A DNA stretch of 64,000 bases, taken from positions 91,857-155,856 of the forward strand of contig NZ_MSPW01000011.1 in NCBI RefSeq assembly GCF_001955655.1. Direction: 5' to 3'. Made by a program: the position numbers and the translations under genes. The notes beneath the pieces are model-generated. The model worked only from the letters and a program-made list of their open reading frames with translations, searched no databases and had not been told where the DNA came from. The stretch's first letter is position 1, and every line of letters begins with the position of its first letter. The DNA is from Viridibacillus arenosi (GTDB taxonomy: Bacteria > Bacillota > Bacilli > Bacillales_A > Planococcaceae). Shown in pieces: positions 35,882 to 43,385 of the stretch.

Positions 35882-36085
35882 ATGAAACATTCTACGAAAG
35901 TAACAGAATGCCCAAAATGTGGTGGAAAAGAATTAGGGAAAGGTAAGCAAAATGGATATGGAGCTATGTTCCCGGGTAATAAGATGAGCTTTGGGTCAGA
36001 TGTTGAATACATTATTTGTACTGAATGTGGATTTATAATCGAAAGCTATGTAAAAAAGCCAGAGAAATTTAAGGGGACACTTTAG
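35882..36085 (+). CDS. Small zinc-ribbon protein
   Basis: A 67-residue protein with two zinc knuckles, CPKCGG (about 10-15) and CTECGF (about 46-51), spaced as in a single zinc ribbon. The middle (QNGYGAMFPGN) is glycine-rich. GGAGAGG precedes the ATG. Such proteins are common in Bacillales and sometimes labelled TFIIIB-like because of the ribbon; there is no evidence for a transcription role here. It lies 76 bases after repeat copy B. Confidence 0.7.
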   Translation: MKHSTKVTECPKCGGKELGKGKQNGYGAMFPGNKMSFGSDVEYIICTECGFIIESYVKKPEKFKGTL

Positions 36086-36103
36086 ATGTTATTCAAGTAA
36101 CGA

Positions 36104-36185
36104 GGGCTAGAGTTGAAGATTACGTTGTGTTCAATCAGTAGACTTTTTTTATTATTCACTAAAAGAGGCAGTTTAGCTTAATAAG
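36104..36185 (+). repeat. Dispersed hairpin repeat, copy C (full length)
   Basis: GGGCTAGAGTTGAAGATTAC at 36104-36123 (one mismatch to copy B) and core CACTAAAAGAGGCAGTTTAG beginning at 36157. The distance between the two parts matches copy B within 2 bases. Confidence 0.6.
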
Positions 36186-36320
36186 ATACCTTATTGCTGT
36201 TTAATTGAGTACCAACTCATGTTATAATGAGTAACTTAGGATAATTACTACTTTTACTTATAATTGAACGGATGCCAAGAAAAGCCTCCGCATAGCGTAA
36301 AAATATGGAGGTGTAAGAGA

Positions 36321-36530
36321 ATGAATAAACAATGGACGATTGGTAAAATTAAAGAATTTGTTGAGAAGAATTCAGAAAGTAAGTTGCTAACGAAGGAATA
36401 TCACGGTTTTTCTCAAAAGTTACTATTTAAATGTGCATGTGATAGCAATTTTGAAAAGACATTTACGAAATTTAAAAATAAAAACCAACGTAAATGTGAC
36501 GTGTGTCAACCACCAAAAGAATCAAGATAA
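36321..36530 (+). CDS. Small treble-clef/zinc-finger-like protein
   Basis: A 69-residue basic protein. An N-terminal helix (WTIGKIKEFVEKN) is followed by FKCACDSNFEKTFTKFKN and KCDVCQPP, a C-x-C / C-x-x-C metal-site pattern with a conserved F..F spacing like the single repeat units found in phage and HNH-associated proteins. It probably binds nucleic acid, inferred only from the fold type. ATG 36321 is chosen because GGAGGTG lies 8 bases upstream; the frame is open back to 36264. Confidence 0.6.
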   Translation: MNKQWTIGKIKEFVEKNSESKLLTKEYHGFSQKLLFKCACDSNFEKTFTKFKNKNQRKCDVCQPPKESR

Positions 36531-36546
36531 AGTATACCCATAAATA

Positions 36547-36590
36547 AAGTGCCGATTTCTATTAAAGAGAAGTTGGCACTATTTTTATTT
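36547..36590 (+). terminator. Intrinsic terminator after the treble-clef gene
   Basis: AAGTGCCGA / TTGGCACT stem with an inner TTCT / AGAA stem, and a TTTTTATTTT tail. Confidence 0.78.
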
Positions 36591-36787
36591 TATAGTGAGA
36601 ATAAAAGTGGGTTTCACTAGGAAGGTAGATGAATATTCCTTCTTCAACAAACGACCTTTATGGTCGATTATACAATCGTTCGACATCCTTACTCCCCGAA
36701 TGGTTTCAGACGTTTTTCAACAACTTTTAACAGAAGTCTTTTTTGCATGAATTCTTGTGAAAATCAAGAACACTATTGAACTATTTA

Positions 36788-36913
36788 TCACTGCTTTCTT
36801 TTTCTTCTAATTAAAAAATAACTAATTAATATTACGGCAATAATAACGACTACACCTACTAAAAGTGATAGATTAGCGTAATTAATGCCCCATCCATATT
36901 GTTCTTTAGTCAT
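36788..36913 (-). CDS. Short single-helix membrane protein
   Basis: A 41-residue frame: polar start (TKEQYGWGINYAN), one helix (LSLLVGVVVIIAVILISYFL) and a basic tail (RRKRKQ), giving an N-out, C-in orientation by the positive-inside rule. GTGAGGTAA lies 5 bases before the ATG. Composition and the binding site make it a likely real gene. Function unknown. Confidence 0.55.
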   Translation of the reverse strand: MTKEQYGWGINYANLSLLVGVVVIIAVILISYFLIRRKRKQ

Positions 36914-37030
36914 AACATTACCTCACTTAATCTATTTATTTTTTTCAACATTAATAATATACAAAAAAATTTGGCATTAATTTTCCAATATTAACATAGT
37001 AATTGTTCTTTTTTCATTAATTTCCCTATA

Positions 37031-37073
37031 AAAAACACCCCGATCATTAGTTTTTGTCTAACAATAGGGGTGT
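37031..37073 (-). terminator. Terminator of the purine nucleoside phosphorylase gene
   Basis: Stem ACACCCC / GGGGTGT with a loop that can pair further, exiting on the minus strand into TTTTTT. Confidence 0.82.
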
Positions 37074-37099
37074 AATTCACTTTAATTCTTTACTCACTA

Positions 37100-37918
37100 T
37101 TACATATCTTCTAAAATACCCTTAATTAAGTCAACGAATTGTGTTCTAACTTTACTTGCCACTTCAATTACTTCATCATGATTTAATGGTTGATCTAAAA
37201 TTCCACATGCCATATTTGTTAAGCAAGAAATGCCAAGTACTTTCATATTTCCATGAATGGCTACAATAGCTTCTGGAACGGTTGACATACCTACAGCATC
37301 TGCTCCTAATGTACGAATCATGCGAATTTCAGCTGGTGTTTCGTATGCTGGTCCACTCCACCAAGCATAAACACCTTCTTGTAAGGAAATGTTTTGTTCT
37401 TTAGCCACGGTAGAAGCAATATTACGTAAATTACGATTATAAACTTCAGAAACATCAGGGAAACGAGTTCCCAATTCATCATTATTTGGCCCAATTAATG
37501 GATTTGTGCTAACCAAATTAATATGATCAGTAATTAACATTAAATCTCCTGGGTTAAAGCTTGTATTAACTGCACCACAAGCATTAGTAATGATTAGTTC
37601 CTCGACACCTAACGCTTTCATTACACGTACGGGAAAAGTTACTTCATCTAAAGTAAAGCCCTCATAATAATGGAAACGCCCTTTCATAGCAACTACTGTT
37701 TTTCCCTTTAATTCTCCGATTACTAATTCGTTTGCATGACCAATTGCTCCAGACTTTGCAAAGTGAGGAATTTCACTATAAGGAATTTTGAAAGGGTTCT
37801 CAATTTCATCGGCAAGAGTTCCTAAACCAGAACCTAAAATCAGTCCAATTGTAGGACGATAATCTGTCTTATTCATAATGAAATCGCTAGCTTCTAAAAT
37901 ATCTTGTAATTTGTGCAT
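37100..37918 (-). CDS. punA: Purine nucleoside phosphorylase (PunA/PupG type)
   Basis: Phosphorolyses purine nucleosides (guanosine and inosine class) to base plus ribose 1-phosphate; cytoplasmic trimer in this family. Seen: phosphate-binding GLILGSGLGTLADEI, then RFHYYEG, TNACGAVN near residue 113, GPAYETPAEIRMIR and the base-binding SCLTNMACG with Asn. AWWSGPAYE replaces the more common WLTGPSYE in the gate region. ATG 37918 is preceded by GGAGG; a TTG one codon upstream is also possible. Stands alone with its own terminator. Confidence 0.93.
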   Translation of the reverse strand: MHKLQDILEASDFIMNKTDYRPTIGLILGSGLGTLADEIENPFKIPYSEIPHFAKSGAIGHANELVIGELKGKTVVAMKGRFHYYEGFTLDEVTFPVRVMKALGVEELIITNACGAVNTSFNPGDLMLITDHINLVSTNPLIGPNNDELGTRFPDVSEVYNRNLRNIASTVAKEQNISLQEGVYAWWSGPAYETPAEIRMIRTLGADAVGMSTVPEAIVAIHGNMKVLGISCLTNMACGILDQPLNHDEVIEVASKVRTQFVDLIKGILEDM

Positions 37919-38533
37919 CAATAATTCCTCCTTAAATGAAAAACATAAACGTTACTTAAAATAAATTTGCTTTAAGACAAAATGTTTAAGTATGTATGCT
38001 TTATGTAAAAATAATAATTTTTTTTAACACTGCATCAATAGAAGTTTAATTGATTTTATAGCTATTGTAAATAGAGTGAAATTTAGAGTGACAACACTGA
38101 ACTGGAAAAAGACTGTTGCTTAAATTCAGTAGCCGTATGATATCCAAGTGTTTGCTGTTAGTGTAGCCACATGCTTATTTCTTATTCACTAATGGAGCTG
38201 TTTTGGGGATCTAATAGTTAGGGGGATGATAATAAGGAACATAAATTTATCAAACGGAAAAACATTGGAAGTCTAGTGTTAGAGTTGTACATTAAACAGT
38301 GGGGTCATTGAACCATGCAGGAGATATATTCAAAGTTGTAGACAGTGACTTCAAAAAATGTTTGTGTAATCTCCTATTAACCAAACTAGGAAGAACTAGA
38401 GTTCAAGAATGGCAATACTACAGTTATCCTTCTTTCTTGTTGTGCTCTAGGGAAGGATAGAAGAATGAGATAAACATTTTTTATAGTATTATGTTAGAAT
38501 AAATGTAATATTTTGATAAATTAGGATGTGTAA
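37919..38533. other. Intergenic region with degraded repeat copies
   Basis: About 615 bases with no open frame supported by a binding site. Weak matches to the dispersed repeat are visible at about 38184-38210 (CACTAATGGAGCTGTTTT) and 38289-38313 (ATTAAACAGTGGGGTCATTG), suggesting decayed elements or lost small genes. Confidence 0.4.
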
Positions 38534-38692
38534 TTGATAAAATATATATTAGGTTTCTCTGCAGGATATTTTGCTTGTATGTTAATAATATTTTTTATCT
38601 TTGATGACTTCACTTGGTCATTCGCATTGGGTTCTTTAACTGGAATAGTTCTCTTCGCACTATTAATAAAGATGCTTCGAAGAAAAAGATAA
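38534..38692 (+). CDS. Short two-helix membrane protein
   Basis: A 52-residue frame starting with TTG, with AGGATGTG upstream. Helix 1 is YILGFSAGYFACMLIIFFIF, a short DDFTW loop follows, helix 2 is FALGSLTGIVLFALLIKML, and it ends in RRKRK. The hairpin topology and basic tail are what a real small membrane protein shows. No family recognised; it sits in the repeat-rich small-gene region. Confidence 0.5.
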   Translation: MIKYILGFSAGYFACMLIIFFIFDDFTWSFALGSLTGIVLFALLIKMLRRKR

Positions 38693-38721
38693 CTTAATTT
38701 ATTCTAACGCAATTTTTATTT

Positions 38722-38748
38722 AACTAAAGATGCAAGTTATTTGAAGAA
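38722..38748 (+). repeat. Dispersed hairpin repeat, copy G
   Basis: Core AACTAAAGATGCAAGTTATT followed by TGAAGAA, a degenerate match to the family. Confidence 0.45.
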
Positions 38749-38835
38749 GGTGCTGTATTATTAATGGATGGTGTATATCATTTTAGCGATGGATTGTAAG
38801 CAATTTATGAAGAATTCTTGGTAAATGATTATTTT

Positions 38836-38870
38836 CTTAATCAACTAAAGTGGCAGGTTAGTTGATTAAG
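38836..38870 (+). repeat. Dispersed hairpin repeat, copy D (perfect inverted repeat)
   Basis: 11-bp perfect arms CTTAATCAACT / AGTTGATTAAG around the 13-base loop AAAGTGGCAGGTT. It is the clearest example of the family's structure: conserved loop, arms that differ between copies but stay complementary. It lies 41 bases before the 68-residue gene. Confidence 0.7.
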
Positions 38871-38910
38871 GGTAACAAACAATTGCTATCATTTAAGGGA
38901 GAGGTCAGAG

Positions 38911-39117
38911 TTGAAAAAAACCAAACGAAATATGCTTATCGCAATCTTTGTAAGCGTGGCTATATTAACAATAGGAGGTGCGAGAATTCTTCAAATTGAG
39001 AGGAATTACCAAGCACATAAGCCTATATTAGAGGAATGCATAAGTAATTATGGCACTGTGATAATAGAAAAGAAGCGTTTCTGGTCTCTTTCAACAGCTA
39101 CATGTAAGGGAAGTTAA
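38911..39117 (+). CDS. Small membrane-anchored protein
   Basis: A 68-residue protein: basic start (KKTKRN), one helix (MLIAIFVSVAILTIGGARIL) and an external domain with two cysteines (ECISNYGTV and TATCKGS) that could form a disulphide. Start is TTG with GAGAGGT upstream. No family recognised. Directly downstream of repeat copy D. Confidence 0.55.
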   Translation: MKKTKRNMLIAIFVSVAILTIGGARILQIERNYQAHKPILEECISNYGTVIIEKKRFWSLSTATCKGS

Positions 39118-39226
39118 CTTATATAGACCTTGTATTCAAGTTCTTTTTTTATAGTTGCATAAGAATACATTTATATCATGAAGAATTCATAAGAAATACT
39201 TATACTGTATCATAGGTTTTTAACAA

Positions 39227-39248
39227 TTAACTTATGGGGTCATGTTAA
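39227..39248 (+). repeat. Dispersed hairpin repeat, copy H
   Basis: TTAAC / GTTAA arms around TTATGGGGTCAT, a degenerate core; 52 bases upstream of the GNAT gene. Confidence 0.45.
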
Positions 39249-39299
39249 ATAAAATAAATGTACATAGTGTTTTAGGACATAAATGAGGAGGGATTAATA

Positions 39300-39761
39300 A
39301 TGGAGACAGAAATTAAGTTTAGAATAGCAACAGAACAAGATTTGGATAGAATAGTGGAAATGCTTGCTGATGATGCTTTAGGAAGTAAAAGAGAGCGTTA
39401 CGAACAACCACTCCCAGTTAGTTACAAAAAAGCGTTTCAGGCTATTTCGACTGACCCTAATAATGAATTAATAGTGGCTTGTAATGGAAATGAAGTTATC
39501 GGGGTTCTACAAATAACATTTACACCATATATTACACATCAAGGTGGATGGAGAGCTACTATTGAAGGGGTAAGAACATCATCTTCTGAACGTGGTAAGG
39601 GGATAGGAACTGAACTTATACGATGGGCAATTGAGCGTGCTAGAGAACGTGGTTGTCATTTGGTTCAACTCACAACAGATAAACAACGAGAAGATTCTTT
39701 ACGTTTTTATGAACGTCTAGGTTTTAAAGCATCTCACGAAGGATTAAAAATGAAACTTTAA
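39300..39761 (+). CDS. GNAT-family N-acetyltransferase
   Basis: A 153-residue GNAT. FRIATEQDLDRIVEMLADD opens the fold, RTSSSERGKGIGTELIRWAI (about 95-114) is the acetyl-CoA loop and following helix, and SLRFYERLGFKASHEGLK closes it. AATGAGGAGG lies before the ATG. The family includes amine and peptide acetyltransferases; no specific substrate can be given. Preceded by repeat copy H. Confidence 0.9.
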   Translation: METEIKFRIATEQDLDRIVEMLADDALGSKRERYEQPLPVSYKKAFQAISTDPNNELIVACNGNEVIGVLQITFTPYITHQGGWRATIEGVRTSSSERGKGIGTELIRWAIERARERGCHLVQLTTDKQREDSLRFYERLGFKASHEGLKMKL

Positions 39762-39815
39762 TATTCATCTAAAGGAGGACTTTACTTCAATAAGGAGTAA
39801 AGTTTTTTCTATTTT

Positions 39816-39840
39816 AAGTAAAGGAGCAGGTTAGTACAAG
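39816..39840 (+). repeat. Dispersed hairpin repeat, copy E
   Basis: AAGTAAAGGAGCAGGTTAGT, a close core match; the flanking arms are weak. It lies about 60 bases upstream of the DUF4188 gene. Confidence 0.55.
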
Positions 39841-39900
39841 AAGGATATTAATAAAGAAATAGAGAATATAAAACTTTAATCACAAATGAGGAGGGGTTTT

Positions 39901-40371
39901 TTGGGAAAGAAAATTTATAATGGTAGGTTTGTTGCAAGCACAGAAGAGAGTTTAGTTTTATTTATTATTGGAATGCGTATTAACAAGCTTTTTTCTTTCA
40001 CAAAGTGGGTACCAGTTTTTAAGGCAATGGGTCCAATGATAAAAGAATTATATCAGAATCCTGAATGGGGTTTCCGTCACACTGAATTTCTTTTTAGTTG
40101 GAGGGGAGTCACACTTATCCAGTACTGGAGAAGCTTTGATGATTTGGAGGCATATGCTCATGGGAAAACTCACTCTGCTGCTTGGAAAAGCTTTAACCAA
40201 AAGATTAAAGATGATGGAAGTGTTGGGATATACCACGAAACATACATAATTGAAAAGGGTGGGTCAGAAGCTATATATAATAATATGCCAAAGTTCGGTC
40301 TTTCCAAGGCATTCTCTCATATGCGAGTAGCTGCAAAGACAGAGTCAGCAAGAAGTAGAATTAGTAAATAA
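39901..40371 (+). CDS. DUF4188-family protein
   Basis: A 156-residue protein with the DUF4188 features: RFVASTEESLVLFIIGMRIN at the start, KAMGPMIKELYQNPEWGF, LIQYWRSFDDLEAYAHGKTH (the monooxygenase-like ferredoxin fold core) and YHETYII. Members are dimeric alpha-beta barrel proteins related to heme-type monooxygenases; activity is unproven. I start at TTG 39901 because GAGGAGGGG is well spaced from it; ATG 39886 overlaps that site. Confidence 0.75.
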   Translation: MGKKIYNGRFVASTEESLVLFIIGMRINKLFSFTKWVPVFKAMGPMIKELYQNPEWGFRHTEFLFSWRGVTLIQYWRSFDDLEAYAHGKTHSAAWKSFNQKIKDDGSVGIYHETYIIEKGGSEAIYNNMPKFGLSKAFSHMRVAAKTESARSRISK

Positions 40372-40481
40372 TTTATTTGAGCCAATTCTTCTGCCAAAAA
40401 AGATTGGAATCGTTATAAAAGGCTCTACTGCAACTATCTTAGCAGAATAATTAAAGAAATTATTGAAGGGTGAGGGGAATT

Positions 40482-41090
40482 ATGGGTTCAAGAATAATGC
40501 ACTTGGTTATCGCTAATAGAATTGCAGAATGTTTGTCGATAGAAGATAGAACTTCATTTTTACTTGGAGGCATTGCGCCAGATGCTGTTTCGCCTAAAGA
40601 ATTATCACATTTCTTTAAAGGTGAAGTACAAGATTATACACGAAGCATTGATTATAAAGAATTTTTACATAAATATCATGCGCAAGTAGAAAGTCATTAT
40701 ATTTTGGGATATTATACACATTTAATCGCTGATGATATATGGCTGAAAGGTTTTTATCTTCCTTGGTTGAAAAACAGAATGGAAGCTAATAAAGAAATAC
40801 TTCATTTATACCATAATGATTTCCGATTACTGAATGGAAAATTATTAGAGTACTATGGTTTTACAGATGAATTGAGAAAAATGCTCAGTGGTATTCCTTC
40901 AATATTTGATTTGCAGGAGGTTAAGTCCAAAGATGTTGAAGAATTCATTCCTTATGTATTAGGAGATATGCAGTACGATACGGAAGTGATAAATGAAAAA
41001 CTTAATGTATTTACGTTTGATCAAATAGTTGGTTATATAGAGACATCAGTTAATAAGGGGTTATTGAATATAAAACCTTTACTTACTTAA
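40482..41090 (+). CDS. Zinc-dependent phospholipase C-like / HD-like hydrolase
   Basis: A 202-residue helical protein. MHLVIANRIA with an early His, GGIAPDAV with an Asp, HYILGYYTHLIADDIW with a His pair and Asp, and a later YHNDF match the metal-ligand layout of the zinc-dependent phospholipase C / S1-P1-like superfamily (PF00882-type) found as short cytosolic proteins in Bacillales. There is no signal peptide, so it is not a secreted phospholipase. Activity is uncertain. ATG 40482 is chosen over GTG 40470, which overlaps the GAGGGG binding site. Confidence 0.65.
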   Translation: MGSRIMHLVIANRIAECLSIEDRTSFLLGGIAPDAVSPKELSHFFKGEVQDYTRSIDYKEFLHKYHAQVESHYILGYYTHLIADDIWLKGFYLPWLKNRMEANKEILHLYHNDFRLLNGKLLEYYGFTDELRKMLSGIPSIFDLQEVKSKDVEEFIPYVLGDMQYDTEVINEKLNVFTFDQIVGYIETSVNKGLLNIKPLLT

Positions 41091-41125
41091 TCTATTGTTA
41101 AATTTGAATATTCTACTCAAATGGG

Positions 41126-41155
41126 CGTTTCTACAATATGTGGAAACGTTTTTTT
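41126..41155 (+). terminator. Intrinsic terminator
   Basis: Stem CGTTTC-AC / GT-GGAAACG and a T run of seven; 35 bases after the hydrolase stop. Confidence 0.85.
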
Positions 41156-41227
41156 ACTAAATGTTTAAGTTAGTCGTAAAATGGACACGACTTTAATGTG
41201 CTAATTTCAACTTGGAGGTGATATTAA

Positions 41228-41644
41228 ATGGCTTTTCAATCTAAAAATATTTTCATCAATATTCCAGTGAAAGATCTGAACAAATCCTTCAAGTTTTTTC
41301 AAGAGTTAGGTTTTGATTTCAACCCACAATTCAGTGATGAAAGCACAGCCTCTATGATCATTAGCGACAATATCTTCGCAATGTTAATGGTTGAAGACCG
41401 TTTCAAAGAGTTTACGAAGAAGGAAATTTCGGATACTACAACTTCTGCAGAAGCGATTTTCTGCTTATCTGCTGAAAATCGGGTTCAAGTGGATGAGTTG
41501 GTAAATAAAGCACTGGCATCTGGTGCTAAGCCTTATAGTGAGCCGCAAGATCACGGATTTATGTATATATGGGGTTTTCAGGATTTAGACGGTCATATCT
41601 GGGAAATTGCTTATATGGATGAAAGTGCAATAAATCAGGGATAA
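41228..41644 (+). CDS. VOC-family (glyoxalase-like) protein
   Basis: A 138-residue VOC protein. FINIPVKDLNKSFKFFQELG opens module one, and WGFQDLDGHIWEIAYMD (about 117-133) is the module-two metal-ligand strand with Glu. A mobile FKEFTKKEISDT loop in the middle is typical of the lactoylglutathione lyase-like YwbC/PhnB-type subgroup. Function unknown. TTGGAGGTG lies before the ATG, and a terminator follows. Confidence 0.85.
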   Translation: MAFQSKNIFINIPVKDLNKSFKFFQELGFDFNPQFSDESTASMIISDNIFAMLMVEDRFKEFTKKEISDTTTSAEAIFCLSAENRVQVDELVNKALASGAKPYSEPQDHGFMYIWGFQDLDGHIWEIAYMDESAINQG

Positions 41645-41689
41645 ACTTTTCGGTTTAATGTTATCTAATAAAAGTTTAACTTTTGTAGT

Positions 41690-41719
41690 GATGATGCCTT
41701 ATCAGGTATCATCTTTTTT
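41690..41719 (+). terminator. Intrinsic terminator after the VOC gene
   Basis: 10-base arms GATGATGCCT / AGGTATCATC with one mismatch, 4-base loop and T run. Confidence 0.85.
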
Positions 41720-41851
41720 ATTTACCTTAGTACGGGAATAATAGGGCATCAGATTATTTTAAAAAGAGGGTAATTACGAATAAGACAAAAGTGTTCTTCA
41801 CCATAATGACATTCACAAAGGAGTTAATCCAAGAAGGGTAAAGTATCTTAA

Positions 41852-42193
41852 TCAAACTGGTTTAACTCAGTTGACGAGGCTATTAAACGACTTACAAAGA
41901 ATTCTAAGGCAATAAACTTTAATAGTGTAGCAGAAGAAGCTGGAGTGAGCAAAGCTACGCTATATAATCATCCAGACCTTAAAGAGCGTATCAATTTCTT
42001 ACGAAATCAGCAAGAAGAAAAGTTTATAGATTCAAGGATAAAACGAGATGAAAACAATCAAAATGCTATAATCGATTCTCTTAAAAGAAGGATTGAAAAG
42101 TTAGAAACTAGAAATAAAGAACTTGAAAAGGAAAATAAGCTATTGCGGGAAAAAGAAAATGAGAAGCTTACTGATTACTTTAAGGATATTTAA
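41852..42193 (+). pseudogene. 5'-truncated Tn554-type transposition protein TnpC
   Basis: The frame is open from a stop at 41849-41851 with no start codon. It reads VDEAIKRLTKNSKAINFNSV, then AEEAGVSKATLYNHPDLKER, then a coiled coil (IDSLKRRIEKLETRNKELEK) to a normal C-terminus. This matches TnpC (DUF6262) of Tn554-class transposons, which accompanies the TnpA/TnpB tyrosine recombinases. About 20-25 N-terminal residues are missing and no tnpA or tnpB is nearby. A GTG at 41945 has no binding site. Best read as a relic of a past insertion. Confidence 0.65.
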
Positions 42194-42257
42194 TTTGAAA
42201 TTAAGATAAAAGATGTTGCTATGAAATTAAAATAAAGTTTTTTAATATTAAAACTTC

Positions 42258-42303
42258 AAACAAACATAACTTCTTTCAAGTTAGGACGGGGTTATGTTTG
42301 TTT
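42258..42303 (+). terminator. Terminator-like hairpin after the tnpC relic
   Basis: 13-bp perfect stem AAACAAACATAAC / GTTATGTTTGTTT with a 20-base loop. Could terminate the relic or mark an element end. Confidence 0.65.
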
Positions 42304-42440
42304 AATTATTAATTTAGGAAACCTTACTATACTAAAAAATAACAATAAAGTCATTTAGAATTATTTAACAAACAAGCACGATTGTTTCTGTAAAGTCATT
42401 CGTTTATTTCATTATTTAATTTTCCTTGAAATCTATGTTC

Positions 42441-43385
42441 TTATTCTCCAACCATACCATCATTATCTCGATCATCCATATATGGATATAACCAGTGGTC
42501 TTTTGTAATTGGCATCTTGTAACCTGCTGCTTTTGCTTCTTTAATTGTTACTTGTCCATTACCACCTGTATCAACACTAGAAAGATTACCTTTTGTGTTT
42601 GAAGTATTTGAATTCGATTTAGAATCAGAAGACTTCTTGCCTGTTAAACCTAGTGATTCGTTTACTTTATCAGGATCCACATTGTCAAACTTTTCAACGA
42701 TTTTATTACCATTAATCATATAAATATATTGATAACTTGAAGGAATTTGGGTTTTCGTATTTGGATAGGTGATAATTGCTTCAAAATTAGTAGCCCCACC
42801 TGCTTTACGTATCGTTTCTTCCATATAAGCTTGATCCCCATGTCGATTGAGCGTACTATTTTGTGGTGTGATATTATAAGCATTTGATACCCCACCAATA
42901 GAATCTGCAATAATATGTCCTTCATCTAAATCTGCTCTCTCGACACCAGGAACTTTTGCTTCATCAGCGTAGTATCTGCCAGATGATGTTACAGGTTCGT
43001 TATCGTCATCTTGTAGAATAATTTCGTCAGCAATAACTCGTACTAGTTGTCCGTATTCATTCGTAAATGCCCAATATTTACGGTCCCCAAAACCAATGTC
43101 AACAACGACGTTAGCTTCACGATTTCCAGATAAATCACCACCATCAACTTCAATAAGTTTGTACCCTGCGAACAGTTCATCATCTGTTTTGGGTGGTGTT
43201 TCCTCTTCTATTTGTTCTTCATCACCGGTAGTAATAGGTTCTTCTTTTTCGGTATTTGTATCAACTGTAGTTATTACTTGTGAATCAGATTCATTTTCTG
43301 TATTGGATGCATCTTCTACGTTAGTACAACCAACGATAAAGATGGCAGTTAAAAGTAAGATTAAATAGTTTATTTTTTTTTTCAT
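42441..43385 (-). CDS. Lipoprotein DNA/RNA non-specific endonuclease with Excalibur-like tail
   Basis: A 314-residue surface lipoprotein. Signal and lipobox IFIVGCTN (Cys about 20), an acidic Thr/Glu linker to about residue 70, then a beta-beta-alpha-Me nuclease domain with the catalytic DEGHIIADSIGG (DRGH-type) and the NITPQNSTLNRHG Asn motif. After a Ser/Asn/Lys linker, the C-terminus VTIKEAKAAGYKMPI and DDRDNDGMVGE resembles the Excalibur calcium-binding domain, except the usual final Cys (C-E) is G-E. Likely cell-surface nuclease for DNA scavenging or defence; role is inferred. No immunity gene is adjacent. Confidence 0.8.
   Translation of the reverse strand: MKKKINYLILLLTAIFIVGCTNVEDASNTENESDSQVITTVDTNTEKEEPITTGDEEQIEEETPPKTDDELFAGYKLIEVDGGDLSGNREANVVVDIGFGDRKYWAFTNEYGQLVRVIADEIILQDDDNEPVTSSGRYYADEAKVPGVERADLDEGHIIADSIGGVSNAYNITPQNSTLNRHGDQAYMEETIRKAGGATNFEAIITYPNTKTQIPSSYQYIYMINGNKIVEKFDNVDPDKVNESLGLTGKKSSDSKSNSNTSNTKGNLSSVDTGGNGQVTIKEAKAAGYKMPITKDHWLYPYMDDRDNDGMVGE

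Larger units (their letters stand above)
36531..37099. other. Intergenic stretch with a terminator and one unlisted small gene
   Basis: Holds the terminator at 36547-36590, a short minus-strand membrane protein gene at 36788-36913 (listed) and the PNP terminator at 37031-37073. Nothing else seen. Confidence 0.5.

Noticed and set aside
35700..36200. Possible CRISPR array from the repeated GAGTTGAAGATTAC and GGCAGG motifs
   Set aside because: Copies are few, unevenly spaced by hundreds of bases, degenerate, and genes lie between them; no cas genes.
36628..36729. Short plus-strand frame beginning after AGGAAGGTAG, about 33 residues
   Set aside because: No hydrophobic or motif pattern, no terminator behind it; chance frame is more likely.
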